Source of the DNA: Bermanella sp036960565
GTDB lineage: Bacteria > Pseudomonadota > Gammaproteobacteria > Pseudomonadales > Oceanobacteraceae
DNA: 64,000 nt
Direction: 5' to 3'
Assembly (NCBI GenBank): GCA_036960565.1
Contig: JBALXQ010000005.1
Span: forward strand, 62,001-126,000
Shown here: positions 1 through 8,632 of the stretch, one piece after another
Layout of the letters: each line of letters begins with the position of its first letter
Position numbering within the stretch: the first letter of the stretch is position 1
Made by a program: the position numbers and the translations under genes
Notes under the pieces: generated by a model
Seen by the model: the letters and a program-made list of their open reading frames with translations, nothing else
Told to the model about the DNA's origin: nothing
Databases searched by the model: none

Positions 1-2
1 AG

Positions 3-35
3 AAACTGGCGTTTATGTCTCGCCGAAAAGGCTAA
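3..35 (+). CDS. Possible 3' end of an upstream gene (partial)
   Basis: A short reading frame entering from the left edge ends with TAA at 33-35, five bases before the ATG of the VWA gene. Only ten residues are visible, so no family can be assigned from sequence. CoxE-like VWA genes usually follow a MoxR-type AAA+ ATPase gene, so the tail of such an ATPase is the natural guess. That is inference from context only; the frame of the VWA gene itself is also open to the window edge. Confidence 0.3.
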   Translation, partial: KLAFMSRRKG

Positions 36-40
36 ATATT

Positions 41-1225
41 ATGTTGGTTGATTTTTTTCAAACCATGCGTGATTACCGAATTCCGTGTTCTATTCGCGAG
101 TATTTGGATTTAATTAACGCCATGAAGAGTCACCTGGCCTTTGCGAGTCAGGAGGAGTTTTATCAAATAAGCCGCTTATGCCTGGTAAAAGATGAGCGTC
201 ACTTCGATAAATTTGACAAAGCATTTGCTCACTATTTTGATGGTATTGATACCCTGGATAGCATTTTAACCAGTGCTAAAGGTATTCCTGAAGAATGGAT
301 GAAGTCAGAATTTGAGCGCATGTTCAGCAAGGAAGAGATGGACGAAATTGAATCCCAGGGTGGATTTGATGAACTCATGAAAAAATTCCGAGAGCGTCTC
401 GAAGAACAAGAAAAACGTCATCGCGGTGGCAACAAAATGATCGGTACAGGTGGTACCTCTCCATTTGGTGCTGATGGTTTTAACCCCGAAGGCATGCGTG
501 TTAAACAGGGCAAGAGTCGCCATAAAAAAGCGGTAAAGGTTTGGGAAGAGCGTAACTATCGTAACCTAGATGACAATGTTGAGCTGGGCATTCGTAATAT
601 CAAAGTGGCATTACGCCGTTTACGAAAATTTGTGCGTCAAGGTGCTGAAGAAGTCCTCGACCTTGATGACACCATTAGCTCAACGGCCAGCAATGCAGGT
701 TTTCTGGATATTAAATTAGTTCCCGAGCGCCATAATGCTGTAAAAGTTTTATTACTTTTTGATATTGGTGGCACCATGGATCCGTTTGTAAAGATCTGTG
801 AGGAATTGTTTTCGGCTGCTCGCTCTGAATTTAAACACATGGAAACCTTTTATTTCCATAACTGCTTATATGAAAGCGTGTGGAAAGATAATCGCCGACG
901 TAATAATGAACGCACTATGACCTGGGATTTGTTACGCAAGTACACCAAAGACTATAAGGTGATTTTTATTGGCGACGGCATGATGGCTCCTTACGAGGTG
1001 ACACATGTAGGCGGCAGCGTTGAGCATTGGAATGATGAGGCCGGAGCGGTTTGGCTGCAGCGGGTTCGTGATACCTTTGATAAGGTGGTTTGGCTAAACC
1101 CAGTTCCCGATTCACAATGGGGCTGGAGTGGATCACTTAAGGCTGTGCGCGACATAATGGAAGACGATATGTATCCATTGACGTTGAATGGTTTAGAAAA
1201 TGCCATGCGCCACCTAACTCGATAA
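41..1225 (+). CDS. VWA domain-containing CoxE-like protein
   Basis: 394-residue cytoplasmic protein without signal peptide or membrane segments. The C-terminal half is a von Willebrand factor A fold: the first strand ends in FDIGGTMD at residues 240-247, a metal-ion-dependent adhesion site of the form D-x-G-G-T rather than the classic D-x-S-x-S, a variant I recall as usual in CoxE-like proteins. The N-terminal half is charged and helical (residues 80-130 and 155-205). Proteins of this family normally pair with a MoxR AAA+ ATPase to remodel or insert metal centres into client proteins; that ATPase would lie just left of the window. The gene ends at a strong terminator, so it belongs to the upstream operon and not to the TPR cluster that follows. 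The client is unknown. Confidence 0.85.
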   Translation: MLVDFFQTMRDYRIPCSIREYLDLINAMKSHLAFASQEEFYQISRLCLVKDERHFDKFDKAFAHYFDGIDTLDSILTSAKGIPEEWMKSEFERMFSKEEMDEIESQGGFDELMKKFRERLEEQEKRHRGGNKMIGTGGTSPFGADGFNPEGMRVKQGKSRHKKAVKVWEERNYRNLDDNVELGIRNIKVALRRLRKFVRQGAEEVLDLDDTISSTASNAGFLDIKLVPERHNAVKVLLLFDIGGTMDPFVKICEELFSAARSEFKHMETFYFHNCLYESVWKDNRRRNNERTMTWDLLRKYTKDYKVIFIGDGMMAPYEVTHVGGSVEHWNDEAGAVWLQRVRDTFDKVVWLNPVPDSQWGWSGSLKAVRDIMEDDMYPLTLNGLENAMRHLTR

Positions 1226-1237
1226 CTCGCTTCAATG

Positions 1238-1275
1238 AAAAGGGAATCTCAGTATGCATTGAGGTTCCCTTTTTT
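1238..1275 (+). terminator. Rho-independent terminator after the VWA gene
   Basis: Inverted repeat with arms AAAGGGAA-CTCA and TGAG-TTCCCTTT separated by about seven bases and followed by a run of T. It separates the VWA operon from the TPR/TolQR-like cluster. Confidence 0.85.
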
Positions 1276-1430
1276 ATGTGTGTTCCACTCTCAGTGCACC
1301 TCTATATTCATATCGCGACAGTTTTGTTAATTTCTTCTTTTGGTCCCTTCGGCATAAAAATTTAGAAAACCTCCTTCTATCTCTCGTTTAATATTAAAAT
1401 GATTGGGCTGTATGTGCCGACATGGGCTTA

Positions 1431-1480
1431 GTGGTACTTTGATACTACAAACCTCGGTTGCATCTGATAAAAGCCTAGGT
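1431..1480 (+). promoter_or_regulatory. Candidate structured 5' leader of the TPR/motor cluster
   Basis: The 277 bases between the terminator and the first cluster gene hold no convincing ORF but two adjacent inverted repeats: GTGGTA (1431-1436) with TACTAC (1443-1448), and ACCTCGG (1451-1457) with CCTAGGT (1474-1480, one mismatch). Both lie 70-120 bases before the GTG start at 1553, so they could form a leader RNA structure. I compared it by eye with c-di-GMP, TPP, cobalamin and preQ1 riboswitch consensus elements and found no match. It may be chance. Confidence 0.3.
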
Positions 1481-1552
1481 AACAATACGCCAAGATACGT
1501 TTCATTCTCACAAGACGCGTACATAAAAAATAATAAAAATAAGGATTCTCCC

Positions 1553-2080
1553 GTGAAGGCAACTCGCCCGTTTGTCACGATACTTCTGTGCATGGTCAGT
1601 TTGTTGGCTTCAACGACTTTGATGGCTGCTAATCAGGCTGGTTTAGATGCGAGTATCGAAGAGCTTAAAGCTGAAGTAGTTGAATTAAACCAGGAGCTAT
1701 TCGAACTGGAAGAGCAGCTGCTTTATCCAGCTACCACTTCCTTTGCTGTGTATGTCTCAATGGCTTCCGTTGATAATTTTGATATTCAATCCATAAAATT
1801 AAATTTGGATGAGCAAGACGTCACCTCTTACTTATATAGTCAGCAGCAAGTTAAGGCATTACGCCGTGGTGGGATTCAAAAAATATTTACAGGCAACCTA
1901 AAGCCTGGTCTGCACAAAATCATAGCTGAAATACAGGGTAAGGACCAAGACGGCCGCACTTTAAAGCGCTCTGTGCTGGCTGAATTTGGAAAAGCCCGTT
2001 CTAGTAAATATCTCGAAGTAAAAATATCTCACAACCCAGAACAGAACAGACCAGATTTTGCCATTGTAGAGTGGAAATAA
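1553..2080 (+). CDS. Exported coiled-coil protein, first gene of the Glt/Agl-like cluster
   Basis: 175 residues if translation starts at GTG 1553, which has AAGGA seven bases upstream and gives a clean signal peptide (positively charged start, hydrophobic stretch, likely cleavage after residue 25, TLMA). A longer in-frame start at 1403 has no ribosome site and would bury the signal sequence. After cleavage comes a heptad-like acidic helix (about residues 30-55), then a beta-rich domain of about 115 residues. I do not recognise the family by name. The stop is one base from the next gene, so it is translated with the TPR proteins. Its role is inferred as a periplasmic part of the same envelope machine. 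Confidence 0.75.
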   Translation: MKATRPFVTILLCMVSLLASTTLMAANQAGLDASIEELKAEVVELNQELFELEEQLLYPATTSFAVYVSMASVDNFDIQSIKLNLDEQDVTSYLYSQQQVKALRRGGIQKIFTGNLKPGLHKIIAEIQGKDQDGRTLKRSVLAEFGKARSSKYLEVKISHNPEQNRPDFAIVEWK

Positions 2081-2081
2081 G

Positions 2082-3980
2082 ATGCGCTGGTTATGCCTAT
2101 TTGCGTTGGTTATTTCGGCCAATGTGCTGGCTGAAGATTTAATGCCAGATCAGGTTCGAACCAGTGTAAATGATGCCCTCTATGGTCAAGCGCTTTTTAG
2201 CCTACATTCAGGTGAATACCAAAAAGCACTCGGTTTGAATCAGCGTCTTCAAAGTCGAGCTGGTAAGGGATATGGCAAAATACTTGATATCCATAAAGCC
2301 ACCGCACAGCTTGGGCTAGGGATGGGGCAGCGAGCTAAAAAACAGTTTTACAAATTAATATCATCTGAAAAAAACCAAATCATTCCAGGCAAAGCCCGCG
2401 CCCATGCTTGGTTTTACCTTGCTCAGCATTTTTATAATAAAGGTGACTGGAAAACAGCGTTAAAATCAATTCGTAAAGTTAAGGTAGAGTCCCTAGATGG
2501 GCAATTAAAGGATGAATTTCATTTTCTCGCAGCCACACTTGAGTTGTTCGAAGGCAAAGTGACAAATGCTGATAGCCATATATTGGGTATTAGCCAAAAC
2601 AGTATGTGGGCTGCATTCGCCTTTACAAATTTAGCGATTAGTTATACTGAGCGGGATGTTCATACTAGCAAGGTAGAGGCGGTATTTAATAAGGCACTAT
2701 TGTTAACTAAATACACATCAAACCCTGATGATTTAGTAGATAAAATTAATTTAATGGCAGGTCAATTCTTTTTCTCCACTGGGCGTGGCCGTAGCGCCAT
2801 TAAACATTTAAAAAATGTTAGCTTAGATGGAGCTTTTACCCCTAAAGCATTGTTGACTTATGGCTGGGCATTAACGGAGCAATGGCAATACCATGATGCA
2901 TTGCAACCCTGGTACATGCTAAAGACTTCTCACTCGTCTCTTAATCAAGATGTTCAAGAAACACTTATTGCAATACCTCACCTCTTAGAAAAGCTTAATG
3001 CCAAAGTTATGGCATTGGGGGCTTTCGACTATGCCACTAAACAATATGACAAAATTATTGATCAGTTGGGAAAGAGTGCTGAACGTTTAAATACTGGAGA
3101 GTTCATTGAACCTCTATTGGCCCAGCAAATACCAGATAAATGGGGGGCGTTCGAATCGGTTGACCTGTCCTTGCCGAATCATCCCGATCGAATTTATCTT
3201 AAAGATGTTATGAGTCAGGGAGAGTTCCAGGGAGAGTTGAAAACATTACGTGATTTACATGCGATGCGTTATCAGCTTAAAACGGCACTTGATCATCTAG
3301 CTGCTTTTGAAGATGTAAGTCAAACTAGGGCAAAGGAATACAATCAAATAACAAAAGATAACCGCATTAGAGTCAGTGATAGGCAGCTAAACAGGTTTGA
3401 AAAACGTTATAAGAAGTTAGTTACAAAGGTCAATAAAGCCTTTAAAAATCCGAATGGACAAGGATTGGCTTCAGTGTCGGAAAAAGAACAGCTTCAAGCG
3501 TTTAAAGGTGCAACTGAAAAAATTACTAATCTTAAAGAATTATCAAATTTCAAAAGTACTCATTATAAGCAGCGACTACGTCGAATTAACGGGGTTTTAA
3601 AGTGGGCGCTGTCAGAGAGATACAATAAGCGTAAAAAGCAAGTATCGGCAAGCTTGGCAATATTAAACAATAAACTTCGCGATGCTAAGGCACAGCACAA
3701 GGCTGCAAAATTGGCCTACAATTCTGCCCCTAAAGCATTTAGAGGTTTTAAAAGAAAAATTTCTAAGTTAGAAAATAAATATTTAACTGAGCTAGCATCT
3801 CTTGAAAAGGTCTATCAAAAACAGCGAGAGAAAGTGGGGAGCATCGTTAAAGATGATATTAATAATCGTCAACTGCGAGTAATGGACTACCAGCTTCAGG
3901 CTCGGTTAGCAGCGGCTCGACTATTTGATGAAACATCTAATAAAGAGCGTGTTGTTGCAGATGCAGGGGGAATACAATGA
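2082..3980 (+). CDS. Periplasmic TPR protein of the Glt/Agl-like cluster
   Basis: 632 residues with a signal peptide cleaved near residue 17 (NVLA|EDL). The N-terminal two thirds consist of helix pairs of TPR character (for example around residues 30-60, 105-135 and 250-300). The C-terminal third (about 430-610) is rich in Lys, Arg, Gln and Ala and looks like long coiled coil. It overlaps the next gene by four bases (ATGA), a sign of translational coupling. In the Myxococcus gliding complex, periplasmic TPR proteins such as GltC/GltD bridge the inner-membrane motor and the outer membrane; I infer a similar scaffold role, but cannot assign one-to-one orthology. Confidence 0.8.
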   Translation: MRWLCLFALVISANVLAEDLMPDQVRTSVNDALYGQALFSLHSGEYQKALGLNQRLQSRAGKGYGKILDIHKATAQLGLGMGQRAKKQFYKLISSEKNQIIPGKARAHAWFYLAQHFYNKGDWKTALKSIRKVKVESLDGQLKDEFHFLAATLELFEGKVTNADSHILGISQNSMWAAFAFTNLAISYTERDVHTSKVEAVFNKALLLTKYTSNPDDLVDKINLMAGQFFFSTGRGRSAIKHLKNVSLDGAFTPKALLTYGWALTEQWQYHDALQPWYMLKTSHSSLNQDVQETLIAIPHLLEKLNAKVMALGAFDYATKQYDKIIDQLGKSAERLNTGEFIEPLLAQQIPDKWGAFESVDLSLPNHPDRIYLKDVMSQGEFQGELKTLRDLHAMRYQLKTALDHLAAFEDVSQTRAKEYNQITKDNRIRVSDRQLNRFEKRYKKLVTKVNKAFKNPNGQGLASVSEKEQLQAFKGATEKITNLKELSNFKSTHYKQRLRRINGVLKWALSERYNKRKKQVSASLAILNNKLRDAKAQHKAAKLAYNSAPKAFRGFKRKISKLENKYLTELASLEKVYQKQREKVGSIVKDDINNRQLRVMDYQLQARLAAARLFDETSNKERVVADAGGIQ

Positions 3981-6802
3981 AAAAGTATCTGTTAGTAGTG
4001 AGCGCAAGTTTTTTTCTGTTTGCTTGTTCGAGTCAGCCTGAAAAAAATGTTATTAGTACACAGGAAAATTTAACAGGGAAGAAAATCAGTAATATTCGAC
4101 CTGTTGGCGTGCGTTTGGCAAAAATGCCTTCTCCACCAGTTAATACCCATAAAGCTATTAGCAAATATCAAAGATTTTTAAAAATATCTCCCTACAACGA
4201 TACTCGTGTACATGTTATGCATCGCTTAGCTGATTTAAAGTTGATGGATGTTGAAGACTTATTGGCAGAATCGCCTGAGTTGTTAGATCCCAAGCATGTT
4301 CAGTCCGTCTATAAAGAAGCTATTGATACTTATAATCGAGTATTAAAGCTTTTTCCTAATCGCCGTGATAGTGACATGCTGCTTTATCAATTGGCAAAAG
4401 TTTACATGCTAAAGGGAGATACCCAATCGGCACTTGAAGCATTGCATCGGCTAAGCGAACAGTTTCCAAAATCATCATTGGTTGTCGAAGCTCAATACCG
4501 TCGTGGCGATATGCTTTTTTACTTGGGCCGTTTTAATGAAGCCGAAAAATCCTTTGCCTATGTGGTATCGCAAAAGCAGGTGAGTCGCTTTCACACCAGT
4601 GCTAACTATATGCAGGGATGGAGTCAGTTTAAGCAGCGAAAGTTTGATGATGCCCTTAACTCTTTTGTTGCAGTAATTGATGGTCGCTTCAAAGATACCA
4701 CTGCAATTGTTGTGGCCTCTAAGGGAGATAAAGAGTTGTTAGATGATACTGTGAGGGCCATGAGTATGGTTTTTTCATCTAACAATGGGCACAAAGAAAT
4801 AATGAGGTTGTTTGATCGTTTGGGTTCTCGCCATTACGAATATTTGCTATATGATTCGCTGGCCGAATACTATATGAATAAACGCCAATATACCGATGCG
4901 GCTAAAACCTACAGCGCCTTTGTTAAAGAAAATCCGCAAGATGTATTGGCTTCCTCTTTTTATTTTAATATCGTTAAAAGCTATAAGTTAGCTGGTTACG
5001 TCGACAAAGTGCTTAAGCACAAGAAACAGTATATTGAGCGCTTTGGGGTAAATAGCCAATACTGGAATGTTTTTGATGAAGACATTAAAGACATGATCCG
5101 TCCAAACCTTAAAGGGTTTACCTCTGAGTTGGCACAGTACTATCATGCCAAAGGGCAAAAATCGAAGAGACTTAAAACTAAATTTAATTCCTTACTCACA
5201 GCTGCTCGGTGGTATCAAGAATACATTGATACGTTTCCATTTGATCAAAAACTGGGTGAAATGTACTTCTTAAAAGCAGAGGCACTATATGATGTAGGTC
5301 ATTATAAAGAGTCTATAGCGGCCTATATTAGTGGCGGCTTTGAGAGTATCAAGCATGAAAAATCAGAAGAGTCTGCATTCGCGTCTTTGGTAGCGTTCAA
5401 TCAAGTTATTAAAAAAAGTAAGGGTCAGGAAAAAACGCAGTGGTTAGAACGTAAAGTCGATACAGCTCTTAGGTTTGCTGATGTTTATCCAAATAATAGA
5501 AATACGATGCAGGTTCTATCAAAAGCTGCCGAAGGTCTTTTTAGTCTCAATAAATTTAGCCTAGCAGCGCAAACCTCTTCTAGAGTATTGCGAAGCGAGA
5601 AAGCCTCTATAAAACAAAAGTCTGTTGCCTACCTAATAAATGGCCATAGTCACTTTGATTTAAATAAGTTTGAAGCAGCAGAGAAATCATATGTGTTGGC
5701 ACTGGCGCTAAATCAAGTATCAAAGAAAGAACAGAAAGATGTGAACGAGAAAATTGCAGCAAGCATCTATAAGCAAGCTGTTGCCTTGGTAGAGAAAGGT
5801 CAATTAGATCAAGCTGTCCGCGAATTTATGCGAGTGGGTAAGGATGTACCTAGTTCTCCTATTCGAATTACGGCACATTATGATGCTGCCGCTTATTTGA
5901 TGAAAAAGAAGGACTGGTCTAGAGCTGAAAAAATATTGCTTGAATTTAGGGTGCTGTTTCCAGAACACAAGTTAGCTCTTGATGTACCTTCGAAACTCAT
6001 TATCGCTTATGAAAACATGTCTCAGTGGAAGAAAGCTGCATTCGAATTACAAAATATTTGGCGATTTGGTAAGAATAGAGAGAAGCAGCGAATTGCTCTG
6101 TATCAGGCTGCAGAATATTATGAGAAAGCAAATGATGTGGATAATGCCATGGCTATGTTAAAGCGGTATGCCCACAATTATGCCAAGCCATTTGATGCCC
6201 AACTTGAATCCATTAATAAACTTGAGAACTTGTATTTAATTAAAGAAAACCATGAAAAAAGAAAATACTGGTTAGCTAAGCTTATTGATGCAGATAAAAA
6301 ATCTGGTAAGTCTCGCACCCCTCGTTCACGTTTTTTGGCAGCGAAAGCTTCGTTTAGTTTGGCCGACTATGAACGCCAAAGTTATGCTCGTATTGCATTA
6401 ACACTTCCTTTAAAGAAAAGCCTTGCAAAGAAAAAAGTGGCCTTAAAGAGGACGCTTGATGCTTATCAAAATACGGCCAAAATGGAAGTGCAGGAGTTCA
6501 CTACTGCTGCAACCTTTCAGATTGCAGAAATCTACGGGCAGTTATCTCGAGACTTAATGGCATCGCAACGCCCAGCAGGAATGAATGAACTGGAACTCGA
6601 AGAATATGATTACTTGTTAGAAGATCAGGCGTTTCCGTTTGAAGAGGCCGCAATTAATATTCACGAAACAAATATAAAGCGCAGCTGGGACGGCTTATAT
6701 GATGATTGGATTTCCAAGAGTATAGGATCATTGTCTAAATTAATGCCAGCTCGTTATGGTAAGCAAGAAATAAAGTATAACGTTATCTCTGAAATACATT
6801 AA
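3977..6802 (+). CDS. Large TPR lipoprotein of the Glt/Agl-like cluster
   Basis: 941 residues. The N-terminus has a lipoprotein signal with lipobox LFAC (Cys17) followed by Ser-Ser, which favours outer-membrane sorting. The mature protein is almost entirely tandem TPR-like helix pairs, many ending in the proline typical of TPR helix B (for example residues 120-165, 195-235, 290-325, 420-460 and 540-580). This length and make-up match the large TPR outer-membrane subunits of Glt-type machines. The start overlaps the preceding stop by four bases. A 57-base gap with no terminator leads to the next TPR lipoprotein, so the operon continues. Probably a periplasm-spanning scaffold. Confidence 0.8.
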   Translation: MKKYLLVVSASFFLFACSSQPEKNVISTQENLTGKKISNIRPVGVRLAKMPSPPVNTHKAISKYQRFLKISPYNDTRVHVMHRLADLKLMDVEDLLAESPELLDPKHVQSVYKEAIDTYNRVLKLFPNRRDSDMLLYQLAKVYMLKGDTQSALEALHRLSEQFPKSSLVVEAQYRRGDMLFYLGRFNEAEKSFAYVVSQKQVSRFHTSANYMQGWSQFKQRKFDDALNSFVAVIDGRFKDTTAIVVASKGDKELLDDTVRAMSMVFSSNNGHKEIMRLFDRLGSRHYEYLLYDSLAEYYMNKRQYTDAAKTYSAFVKENPQDVLASSFYFNIVKSYKLAGYVDKVLKHKKQYIERFGVNSQYWNVFDEDIKDMIRPNLKGFTSELAQYYHAKGQKSKRLKTKFNSLLTAARWYQEYIDTFPFDQKLGEMYFLKAEALYDVGHYKESIAAYISGGFESIKHEKSEESAFASLVAFNQVIKKSKGQEKTQWLERKVDTALRFADVYPNNRNTMQVLSKAAEGLFSLNKFSLAAQTSSRVLRSEKASIKQKSVAYLINGHSHFDLNKFEAAEKSYVLALALNQVSKKEQKDVNEKIAASIYKQAVALVEKGQLDQAVREFMRVGKDVPSSPIRITAHYDAAAYLMKKKDWSRAEKILLEFRVLFPEHKLALDVPSKLIIAYENMSQWKKAAFELQNIWRFGKNREKQRIALYQAAEYYEKANDVDNAMAMLKRYAHNYAKPFDAQLESINKLENLYLIKENHEKRKYWLAKLIDADKKSGKSRTPRSRFLAAKASFSLADYERQSYARIALTLPLKKSLAKKKVALKRTLDAYQNTAKMEVQEFTTAATFQIAEIYGQLSRDLMASQRPAGMNELELEEYDYLLEDQAFPFEEAAINIHETNIKRSWDGLYDDWISKSIGSLSKLMPARYGKQEIKYNVISEIH

Positions 6803-6859
6803 TAATAAAAATTGTAGCCTATCTTAAATTATGAGATGAGGGCTAATAGGGTTTGAAAA

Positions 6860-7534
6860 ATGAATCGCCGATATAAAAGGTCTAAAGATTATTCTTCAAT
6901 TAATGTATCCAGGTTTTCAACGGGATATTTTGGGTTGATAGTGATATTTCTCGTTTTGGGTGGCTGCTCCAGTGGCTCTATGAAACCTCAAATAGAAGCT
7001 AATGTTGAGTCTGAAGTAATTGAAATCCCTGTGCAGGCAGCGATAGACTTTAAAGTAGCAATTGCTCACCTAAATCAGGATAGGTTGGACAAAGCGGAGT
7101 TAATCCTGAAAAAAATGATTAGTCATTACCCTCAATTAGCGGGTCCTTATGCCAATTTAGGCGTTGTATTTACTCGTCAAAAGAAATGGAATGAGGCGAA
7201 AAAAGTTTTACTTGAAGGTGAATTGAAAAACCCAAAAAATATCAAAATTTTAAATCAGCTTGGGTATGTTTATCGTAATAGTGGTGATTTTAAAAAAGCA
7301 GAAAAAACGTACCTTAAAGCCATAAAAAAAGCACCTGGAGAAACTGCTGCTTACATTAATGTTGGAATACTCTACGATATTTATATGGGAGATTTTAATC
7401 AAGCCAGCCGCTATTACCAAAAATATCAAACTATGTTGTCAAAGCCGGACCGAAAAGTAGCTGGTTGGATTGTTGATATTAATCGTCGGGCTGGCATTAA
7501 AACACAGATTGCCAGTGATGGAAGTGGATCATGA
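6860..7534 (+). CDS. Small TPR lipoprotein (GltE-like) of the cluster
   Basis: 224 residues. A long basic n-region of about 24 residues precedes a hydrophobic stretch and lipobox LGGC (Cys36), so it should be an acylated lipoprotein; the ribosome site TAGGG lies about eight bases upstream. Residues 65-200 hold three to four TPR motifs, including two well-formed ones with the AYxNLGxxY pattern around residues 90-185. A compact TPR lipoprotein next to a TolQR-type motor is also found in the Agl/Glt gliding cluster (GltE). It overlaps the next gene by four bases (ATGA). Confidence 0.8.
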   Translation: MNRRYKRSKDYSSINVSRFSTGYFGLIVIFLVLGGCSSGSMKPQIEANVESEVIEIPVQAAIDFKVAIAHLNQDRLDKAELILKKMISHYPQLAGPYANLGVVFTRQKKWNEAKKVLLEGELKNPKNIKILNQLGYVYRNSGDFKKAEKTYLKAIKKAPGETAAYINVGILYDIYMGDFNQASRYYQKYQTMLSKPDRKVAGWIVDINRRAGIKTQIASDGSGS

Positions 7535-7797
7535 AGTTAGTAATGAGTTTCGCAATGATAGTTTTAAGCGGCTTAGTACAGGCTAAAGAGCAGGTTGTGC
7601 GTTTAGAGGGTATTAAAATTAAGGCGGACAACGAAGCTCCCCAGGTTATGTATATTATCCCTTGGAAGAACCCGAAAGGGGCAGAGCGTCTGTACAGTCC
7701 AGTTACCGCTACAAATGTTGAGCACCTCAAACCAATCGACCCGAACAGTTTTAAACTAGAAATGACTCTACACCAACAGTGGAAAAAAAATCATTAA
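7531..7797 (+). CDS. Small exported protein of the Glt/Agl-like cluster
   Basis: 88 residues with a signal peptide (cleavage likely after VQA, residue 18), leaving a periplasmic domain of about 70 residues rich in Pro, Lys and hydrophobic residues (IIPWKNP near residue 42). I do not recognise a family. Translational coupling to the TPR lipoprotein upstream, and the TolQ-like channel gene 144 bases downstream, suggest a partner of the motor complex. Confidence 0.7.
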   Translation: MKLVMSFAMIVLSGLVQAKEQVVRLEGIKIKADNEAPQVMYIIPWKNPKGAERLYSPVTATNVEHLKPIDPNSFKLEMTLHQQWKKNH

Positions 7798-7807
7798 TGC
7801 GGCGATT

Positions 7808-7839
7808 GACCTAGCCAGATAATCATTATCTAATGGGTC
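7808..7839. promoter_or_regulatory. Palindrome between TPR block and motor genes
   Basis: Perfect seven-base arms AGATAAT (7817-7823) and ATTATCT (7825-7831) around one C, flanked by a weaker outer pair GACC/GGGTC. There is no T-run, so it is not a standard terminator. It sits at the only sizeable break inside the cluster and may be an operator for a second promoter serving the motor genes. No binding protein can be named. Confidence 0.35.
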
Positions 7840-7941
7840 TAAAGCGACAAATATAATAATAAAATTGTACTGACTTAAACCCTTTAAGACAGAACTCACC
7901 TAACATAATAATAAAATCTATTTAAATAGAGGAAGTATACT

Positions 7942-8607
7942 ATGGATACCCTTATTCGTTTTTTTCAAGATGGCGGCGCTTTTATGTACCCCATTGCAGT
8001 TATATTAGTTATTGGACTGTCTATCGCCATCGAGCGATTAATAAGTATTTCTTCTGCAAAAAGAAAAAACCGAGCGGCATTTGAAGATATGTTGCCTATG
8101 ATCCAGCGCAAAGATTATAAAGCCTGCTTAAACTATGCAGGTCAAAGTGATAGTGATATTGCCAATATTTATGGTGCCGGTATTTTACGTATGCCCAGCA
8201 GTAGTCGCCGTGAAGATATCGAATACGCTATGGAAGAAGGGCTAATGGAGACAACGCCAAAATTAGAAAAACGTACCGCTTATATCGGGACTCTGGCTAA
8301 TATATCTACGCTGATGGGCTTGCTTGGTACTATCATTGGTTTGATTGCAGCTTTCACCGCAGTGGCTACAGCAGCACCTTCAGAAAAAGCCACCTTGTTA
8401 TCTCAAAGTATTTCGGTTGCAATGAATACCACCGCATTTGGACTTATCTCTGCCATTCCTTTGTTATTGGCTCACACTATTTTACAAAGCCGTACTGCAG
8501 AAATTATTGATAGTTTGGAAATGGCCAGTGTAAAATTTTTAAATCTGATTACAGAGCGTAAACCAGCCGCACAGACGCAAGCAACCGCCCCTAAAGTAGC
8601 TAAGTAA
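7942..8607 (+). CDS. MotA/TolQ/ExbB-family proton channel (AglR-like)
   Basis: 221 residues with three membrane segments (about 14-33, 115-140 and 160-182), the layout of TolQ/ExbB. The loop between the first and second segments is cytoplasmic; the second and third segments carry the small and Thr-rich residues (TLMGLLGTIIGL, AMNTTAFGL) that line the proton path in this family. GAGGAA lies shortly before the ATG. With the two ExbD-like proteins it should form a proton-driven stator in the inner membrane. The neighbouring TPR lipoproteins and AgmX-type transducer favour the AglR branch over TolQ of the Tol-Pal system. Confidence 0.93.
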   Translation: MDTLIRFFQDGGAFMYPIAVILVIGLSIAIERLISISSAKRKNRAAFEDMLPMIQRKDYKACLNYAGQSDSDIANIYGAGILRMPSSSRREDIEYAMEEGLMETTPKLEKRTAYIGTLANISTLMGLLGTIIGLIAAFTAVATAAPSEKATLLSQSISVAMNTTAFGLISAIPLLLAHTILQSRTAEIIDSLEMASVKFLNLITERKPAAQTQATAPKVAK

Positions 8608-8632
8608 TTAGCAATAAACTAGGAGCTTGATT

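Noticed and set aside
1431..1505. c-di-GMP (GEMM) or other known riboswitch upstream of the motor cluster
   Set aside because: Compared by eye with known consensus cores; the conserved GEMM nucleotides are absent, so only an unnamed structured leader is reported.
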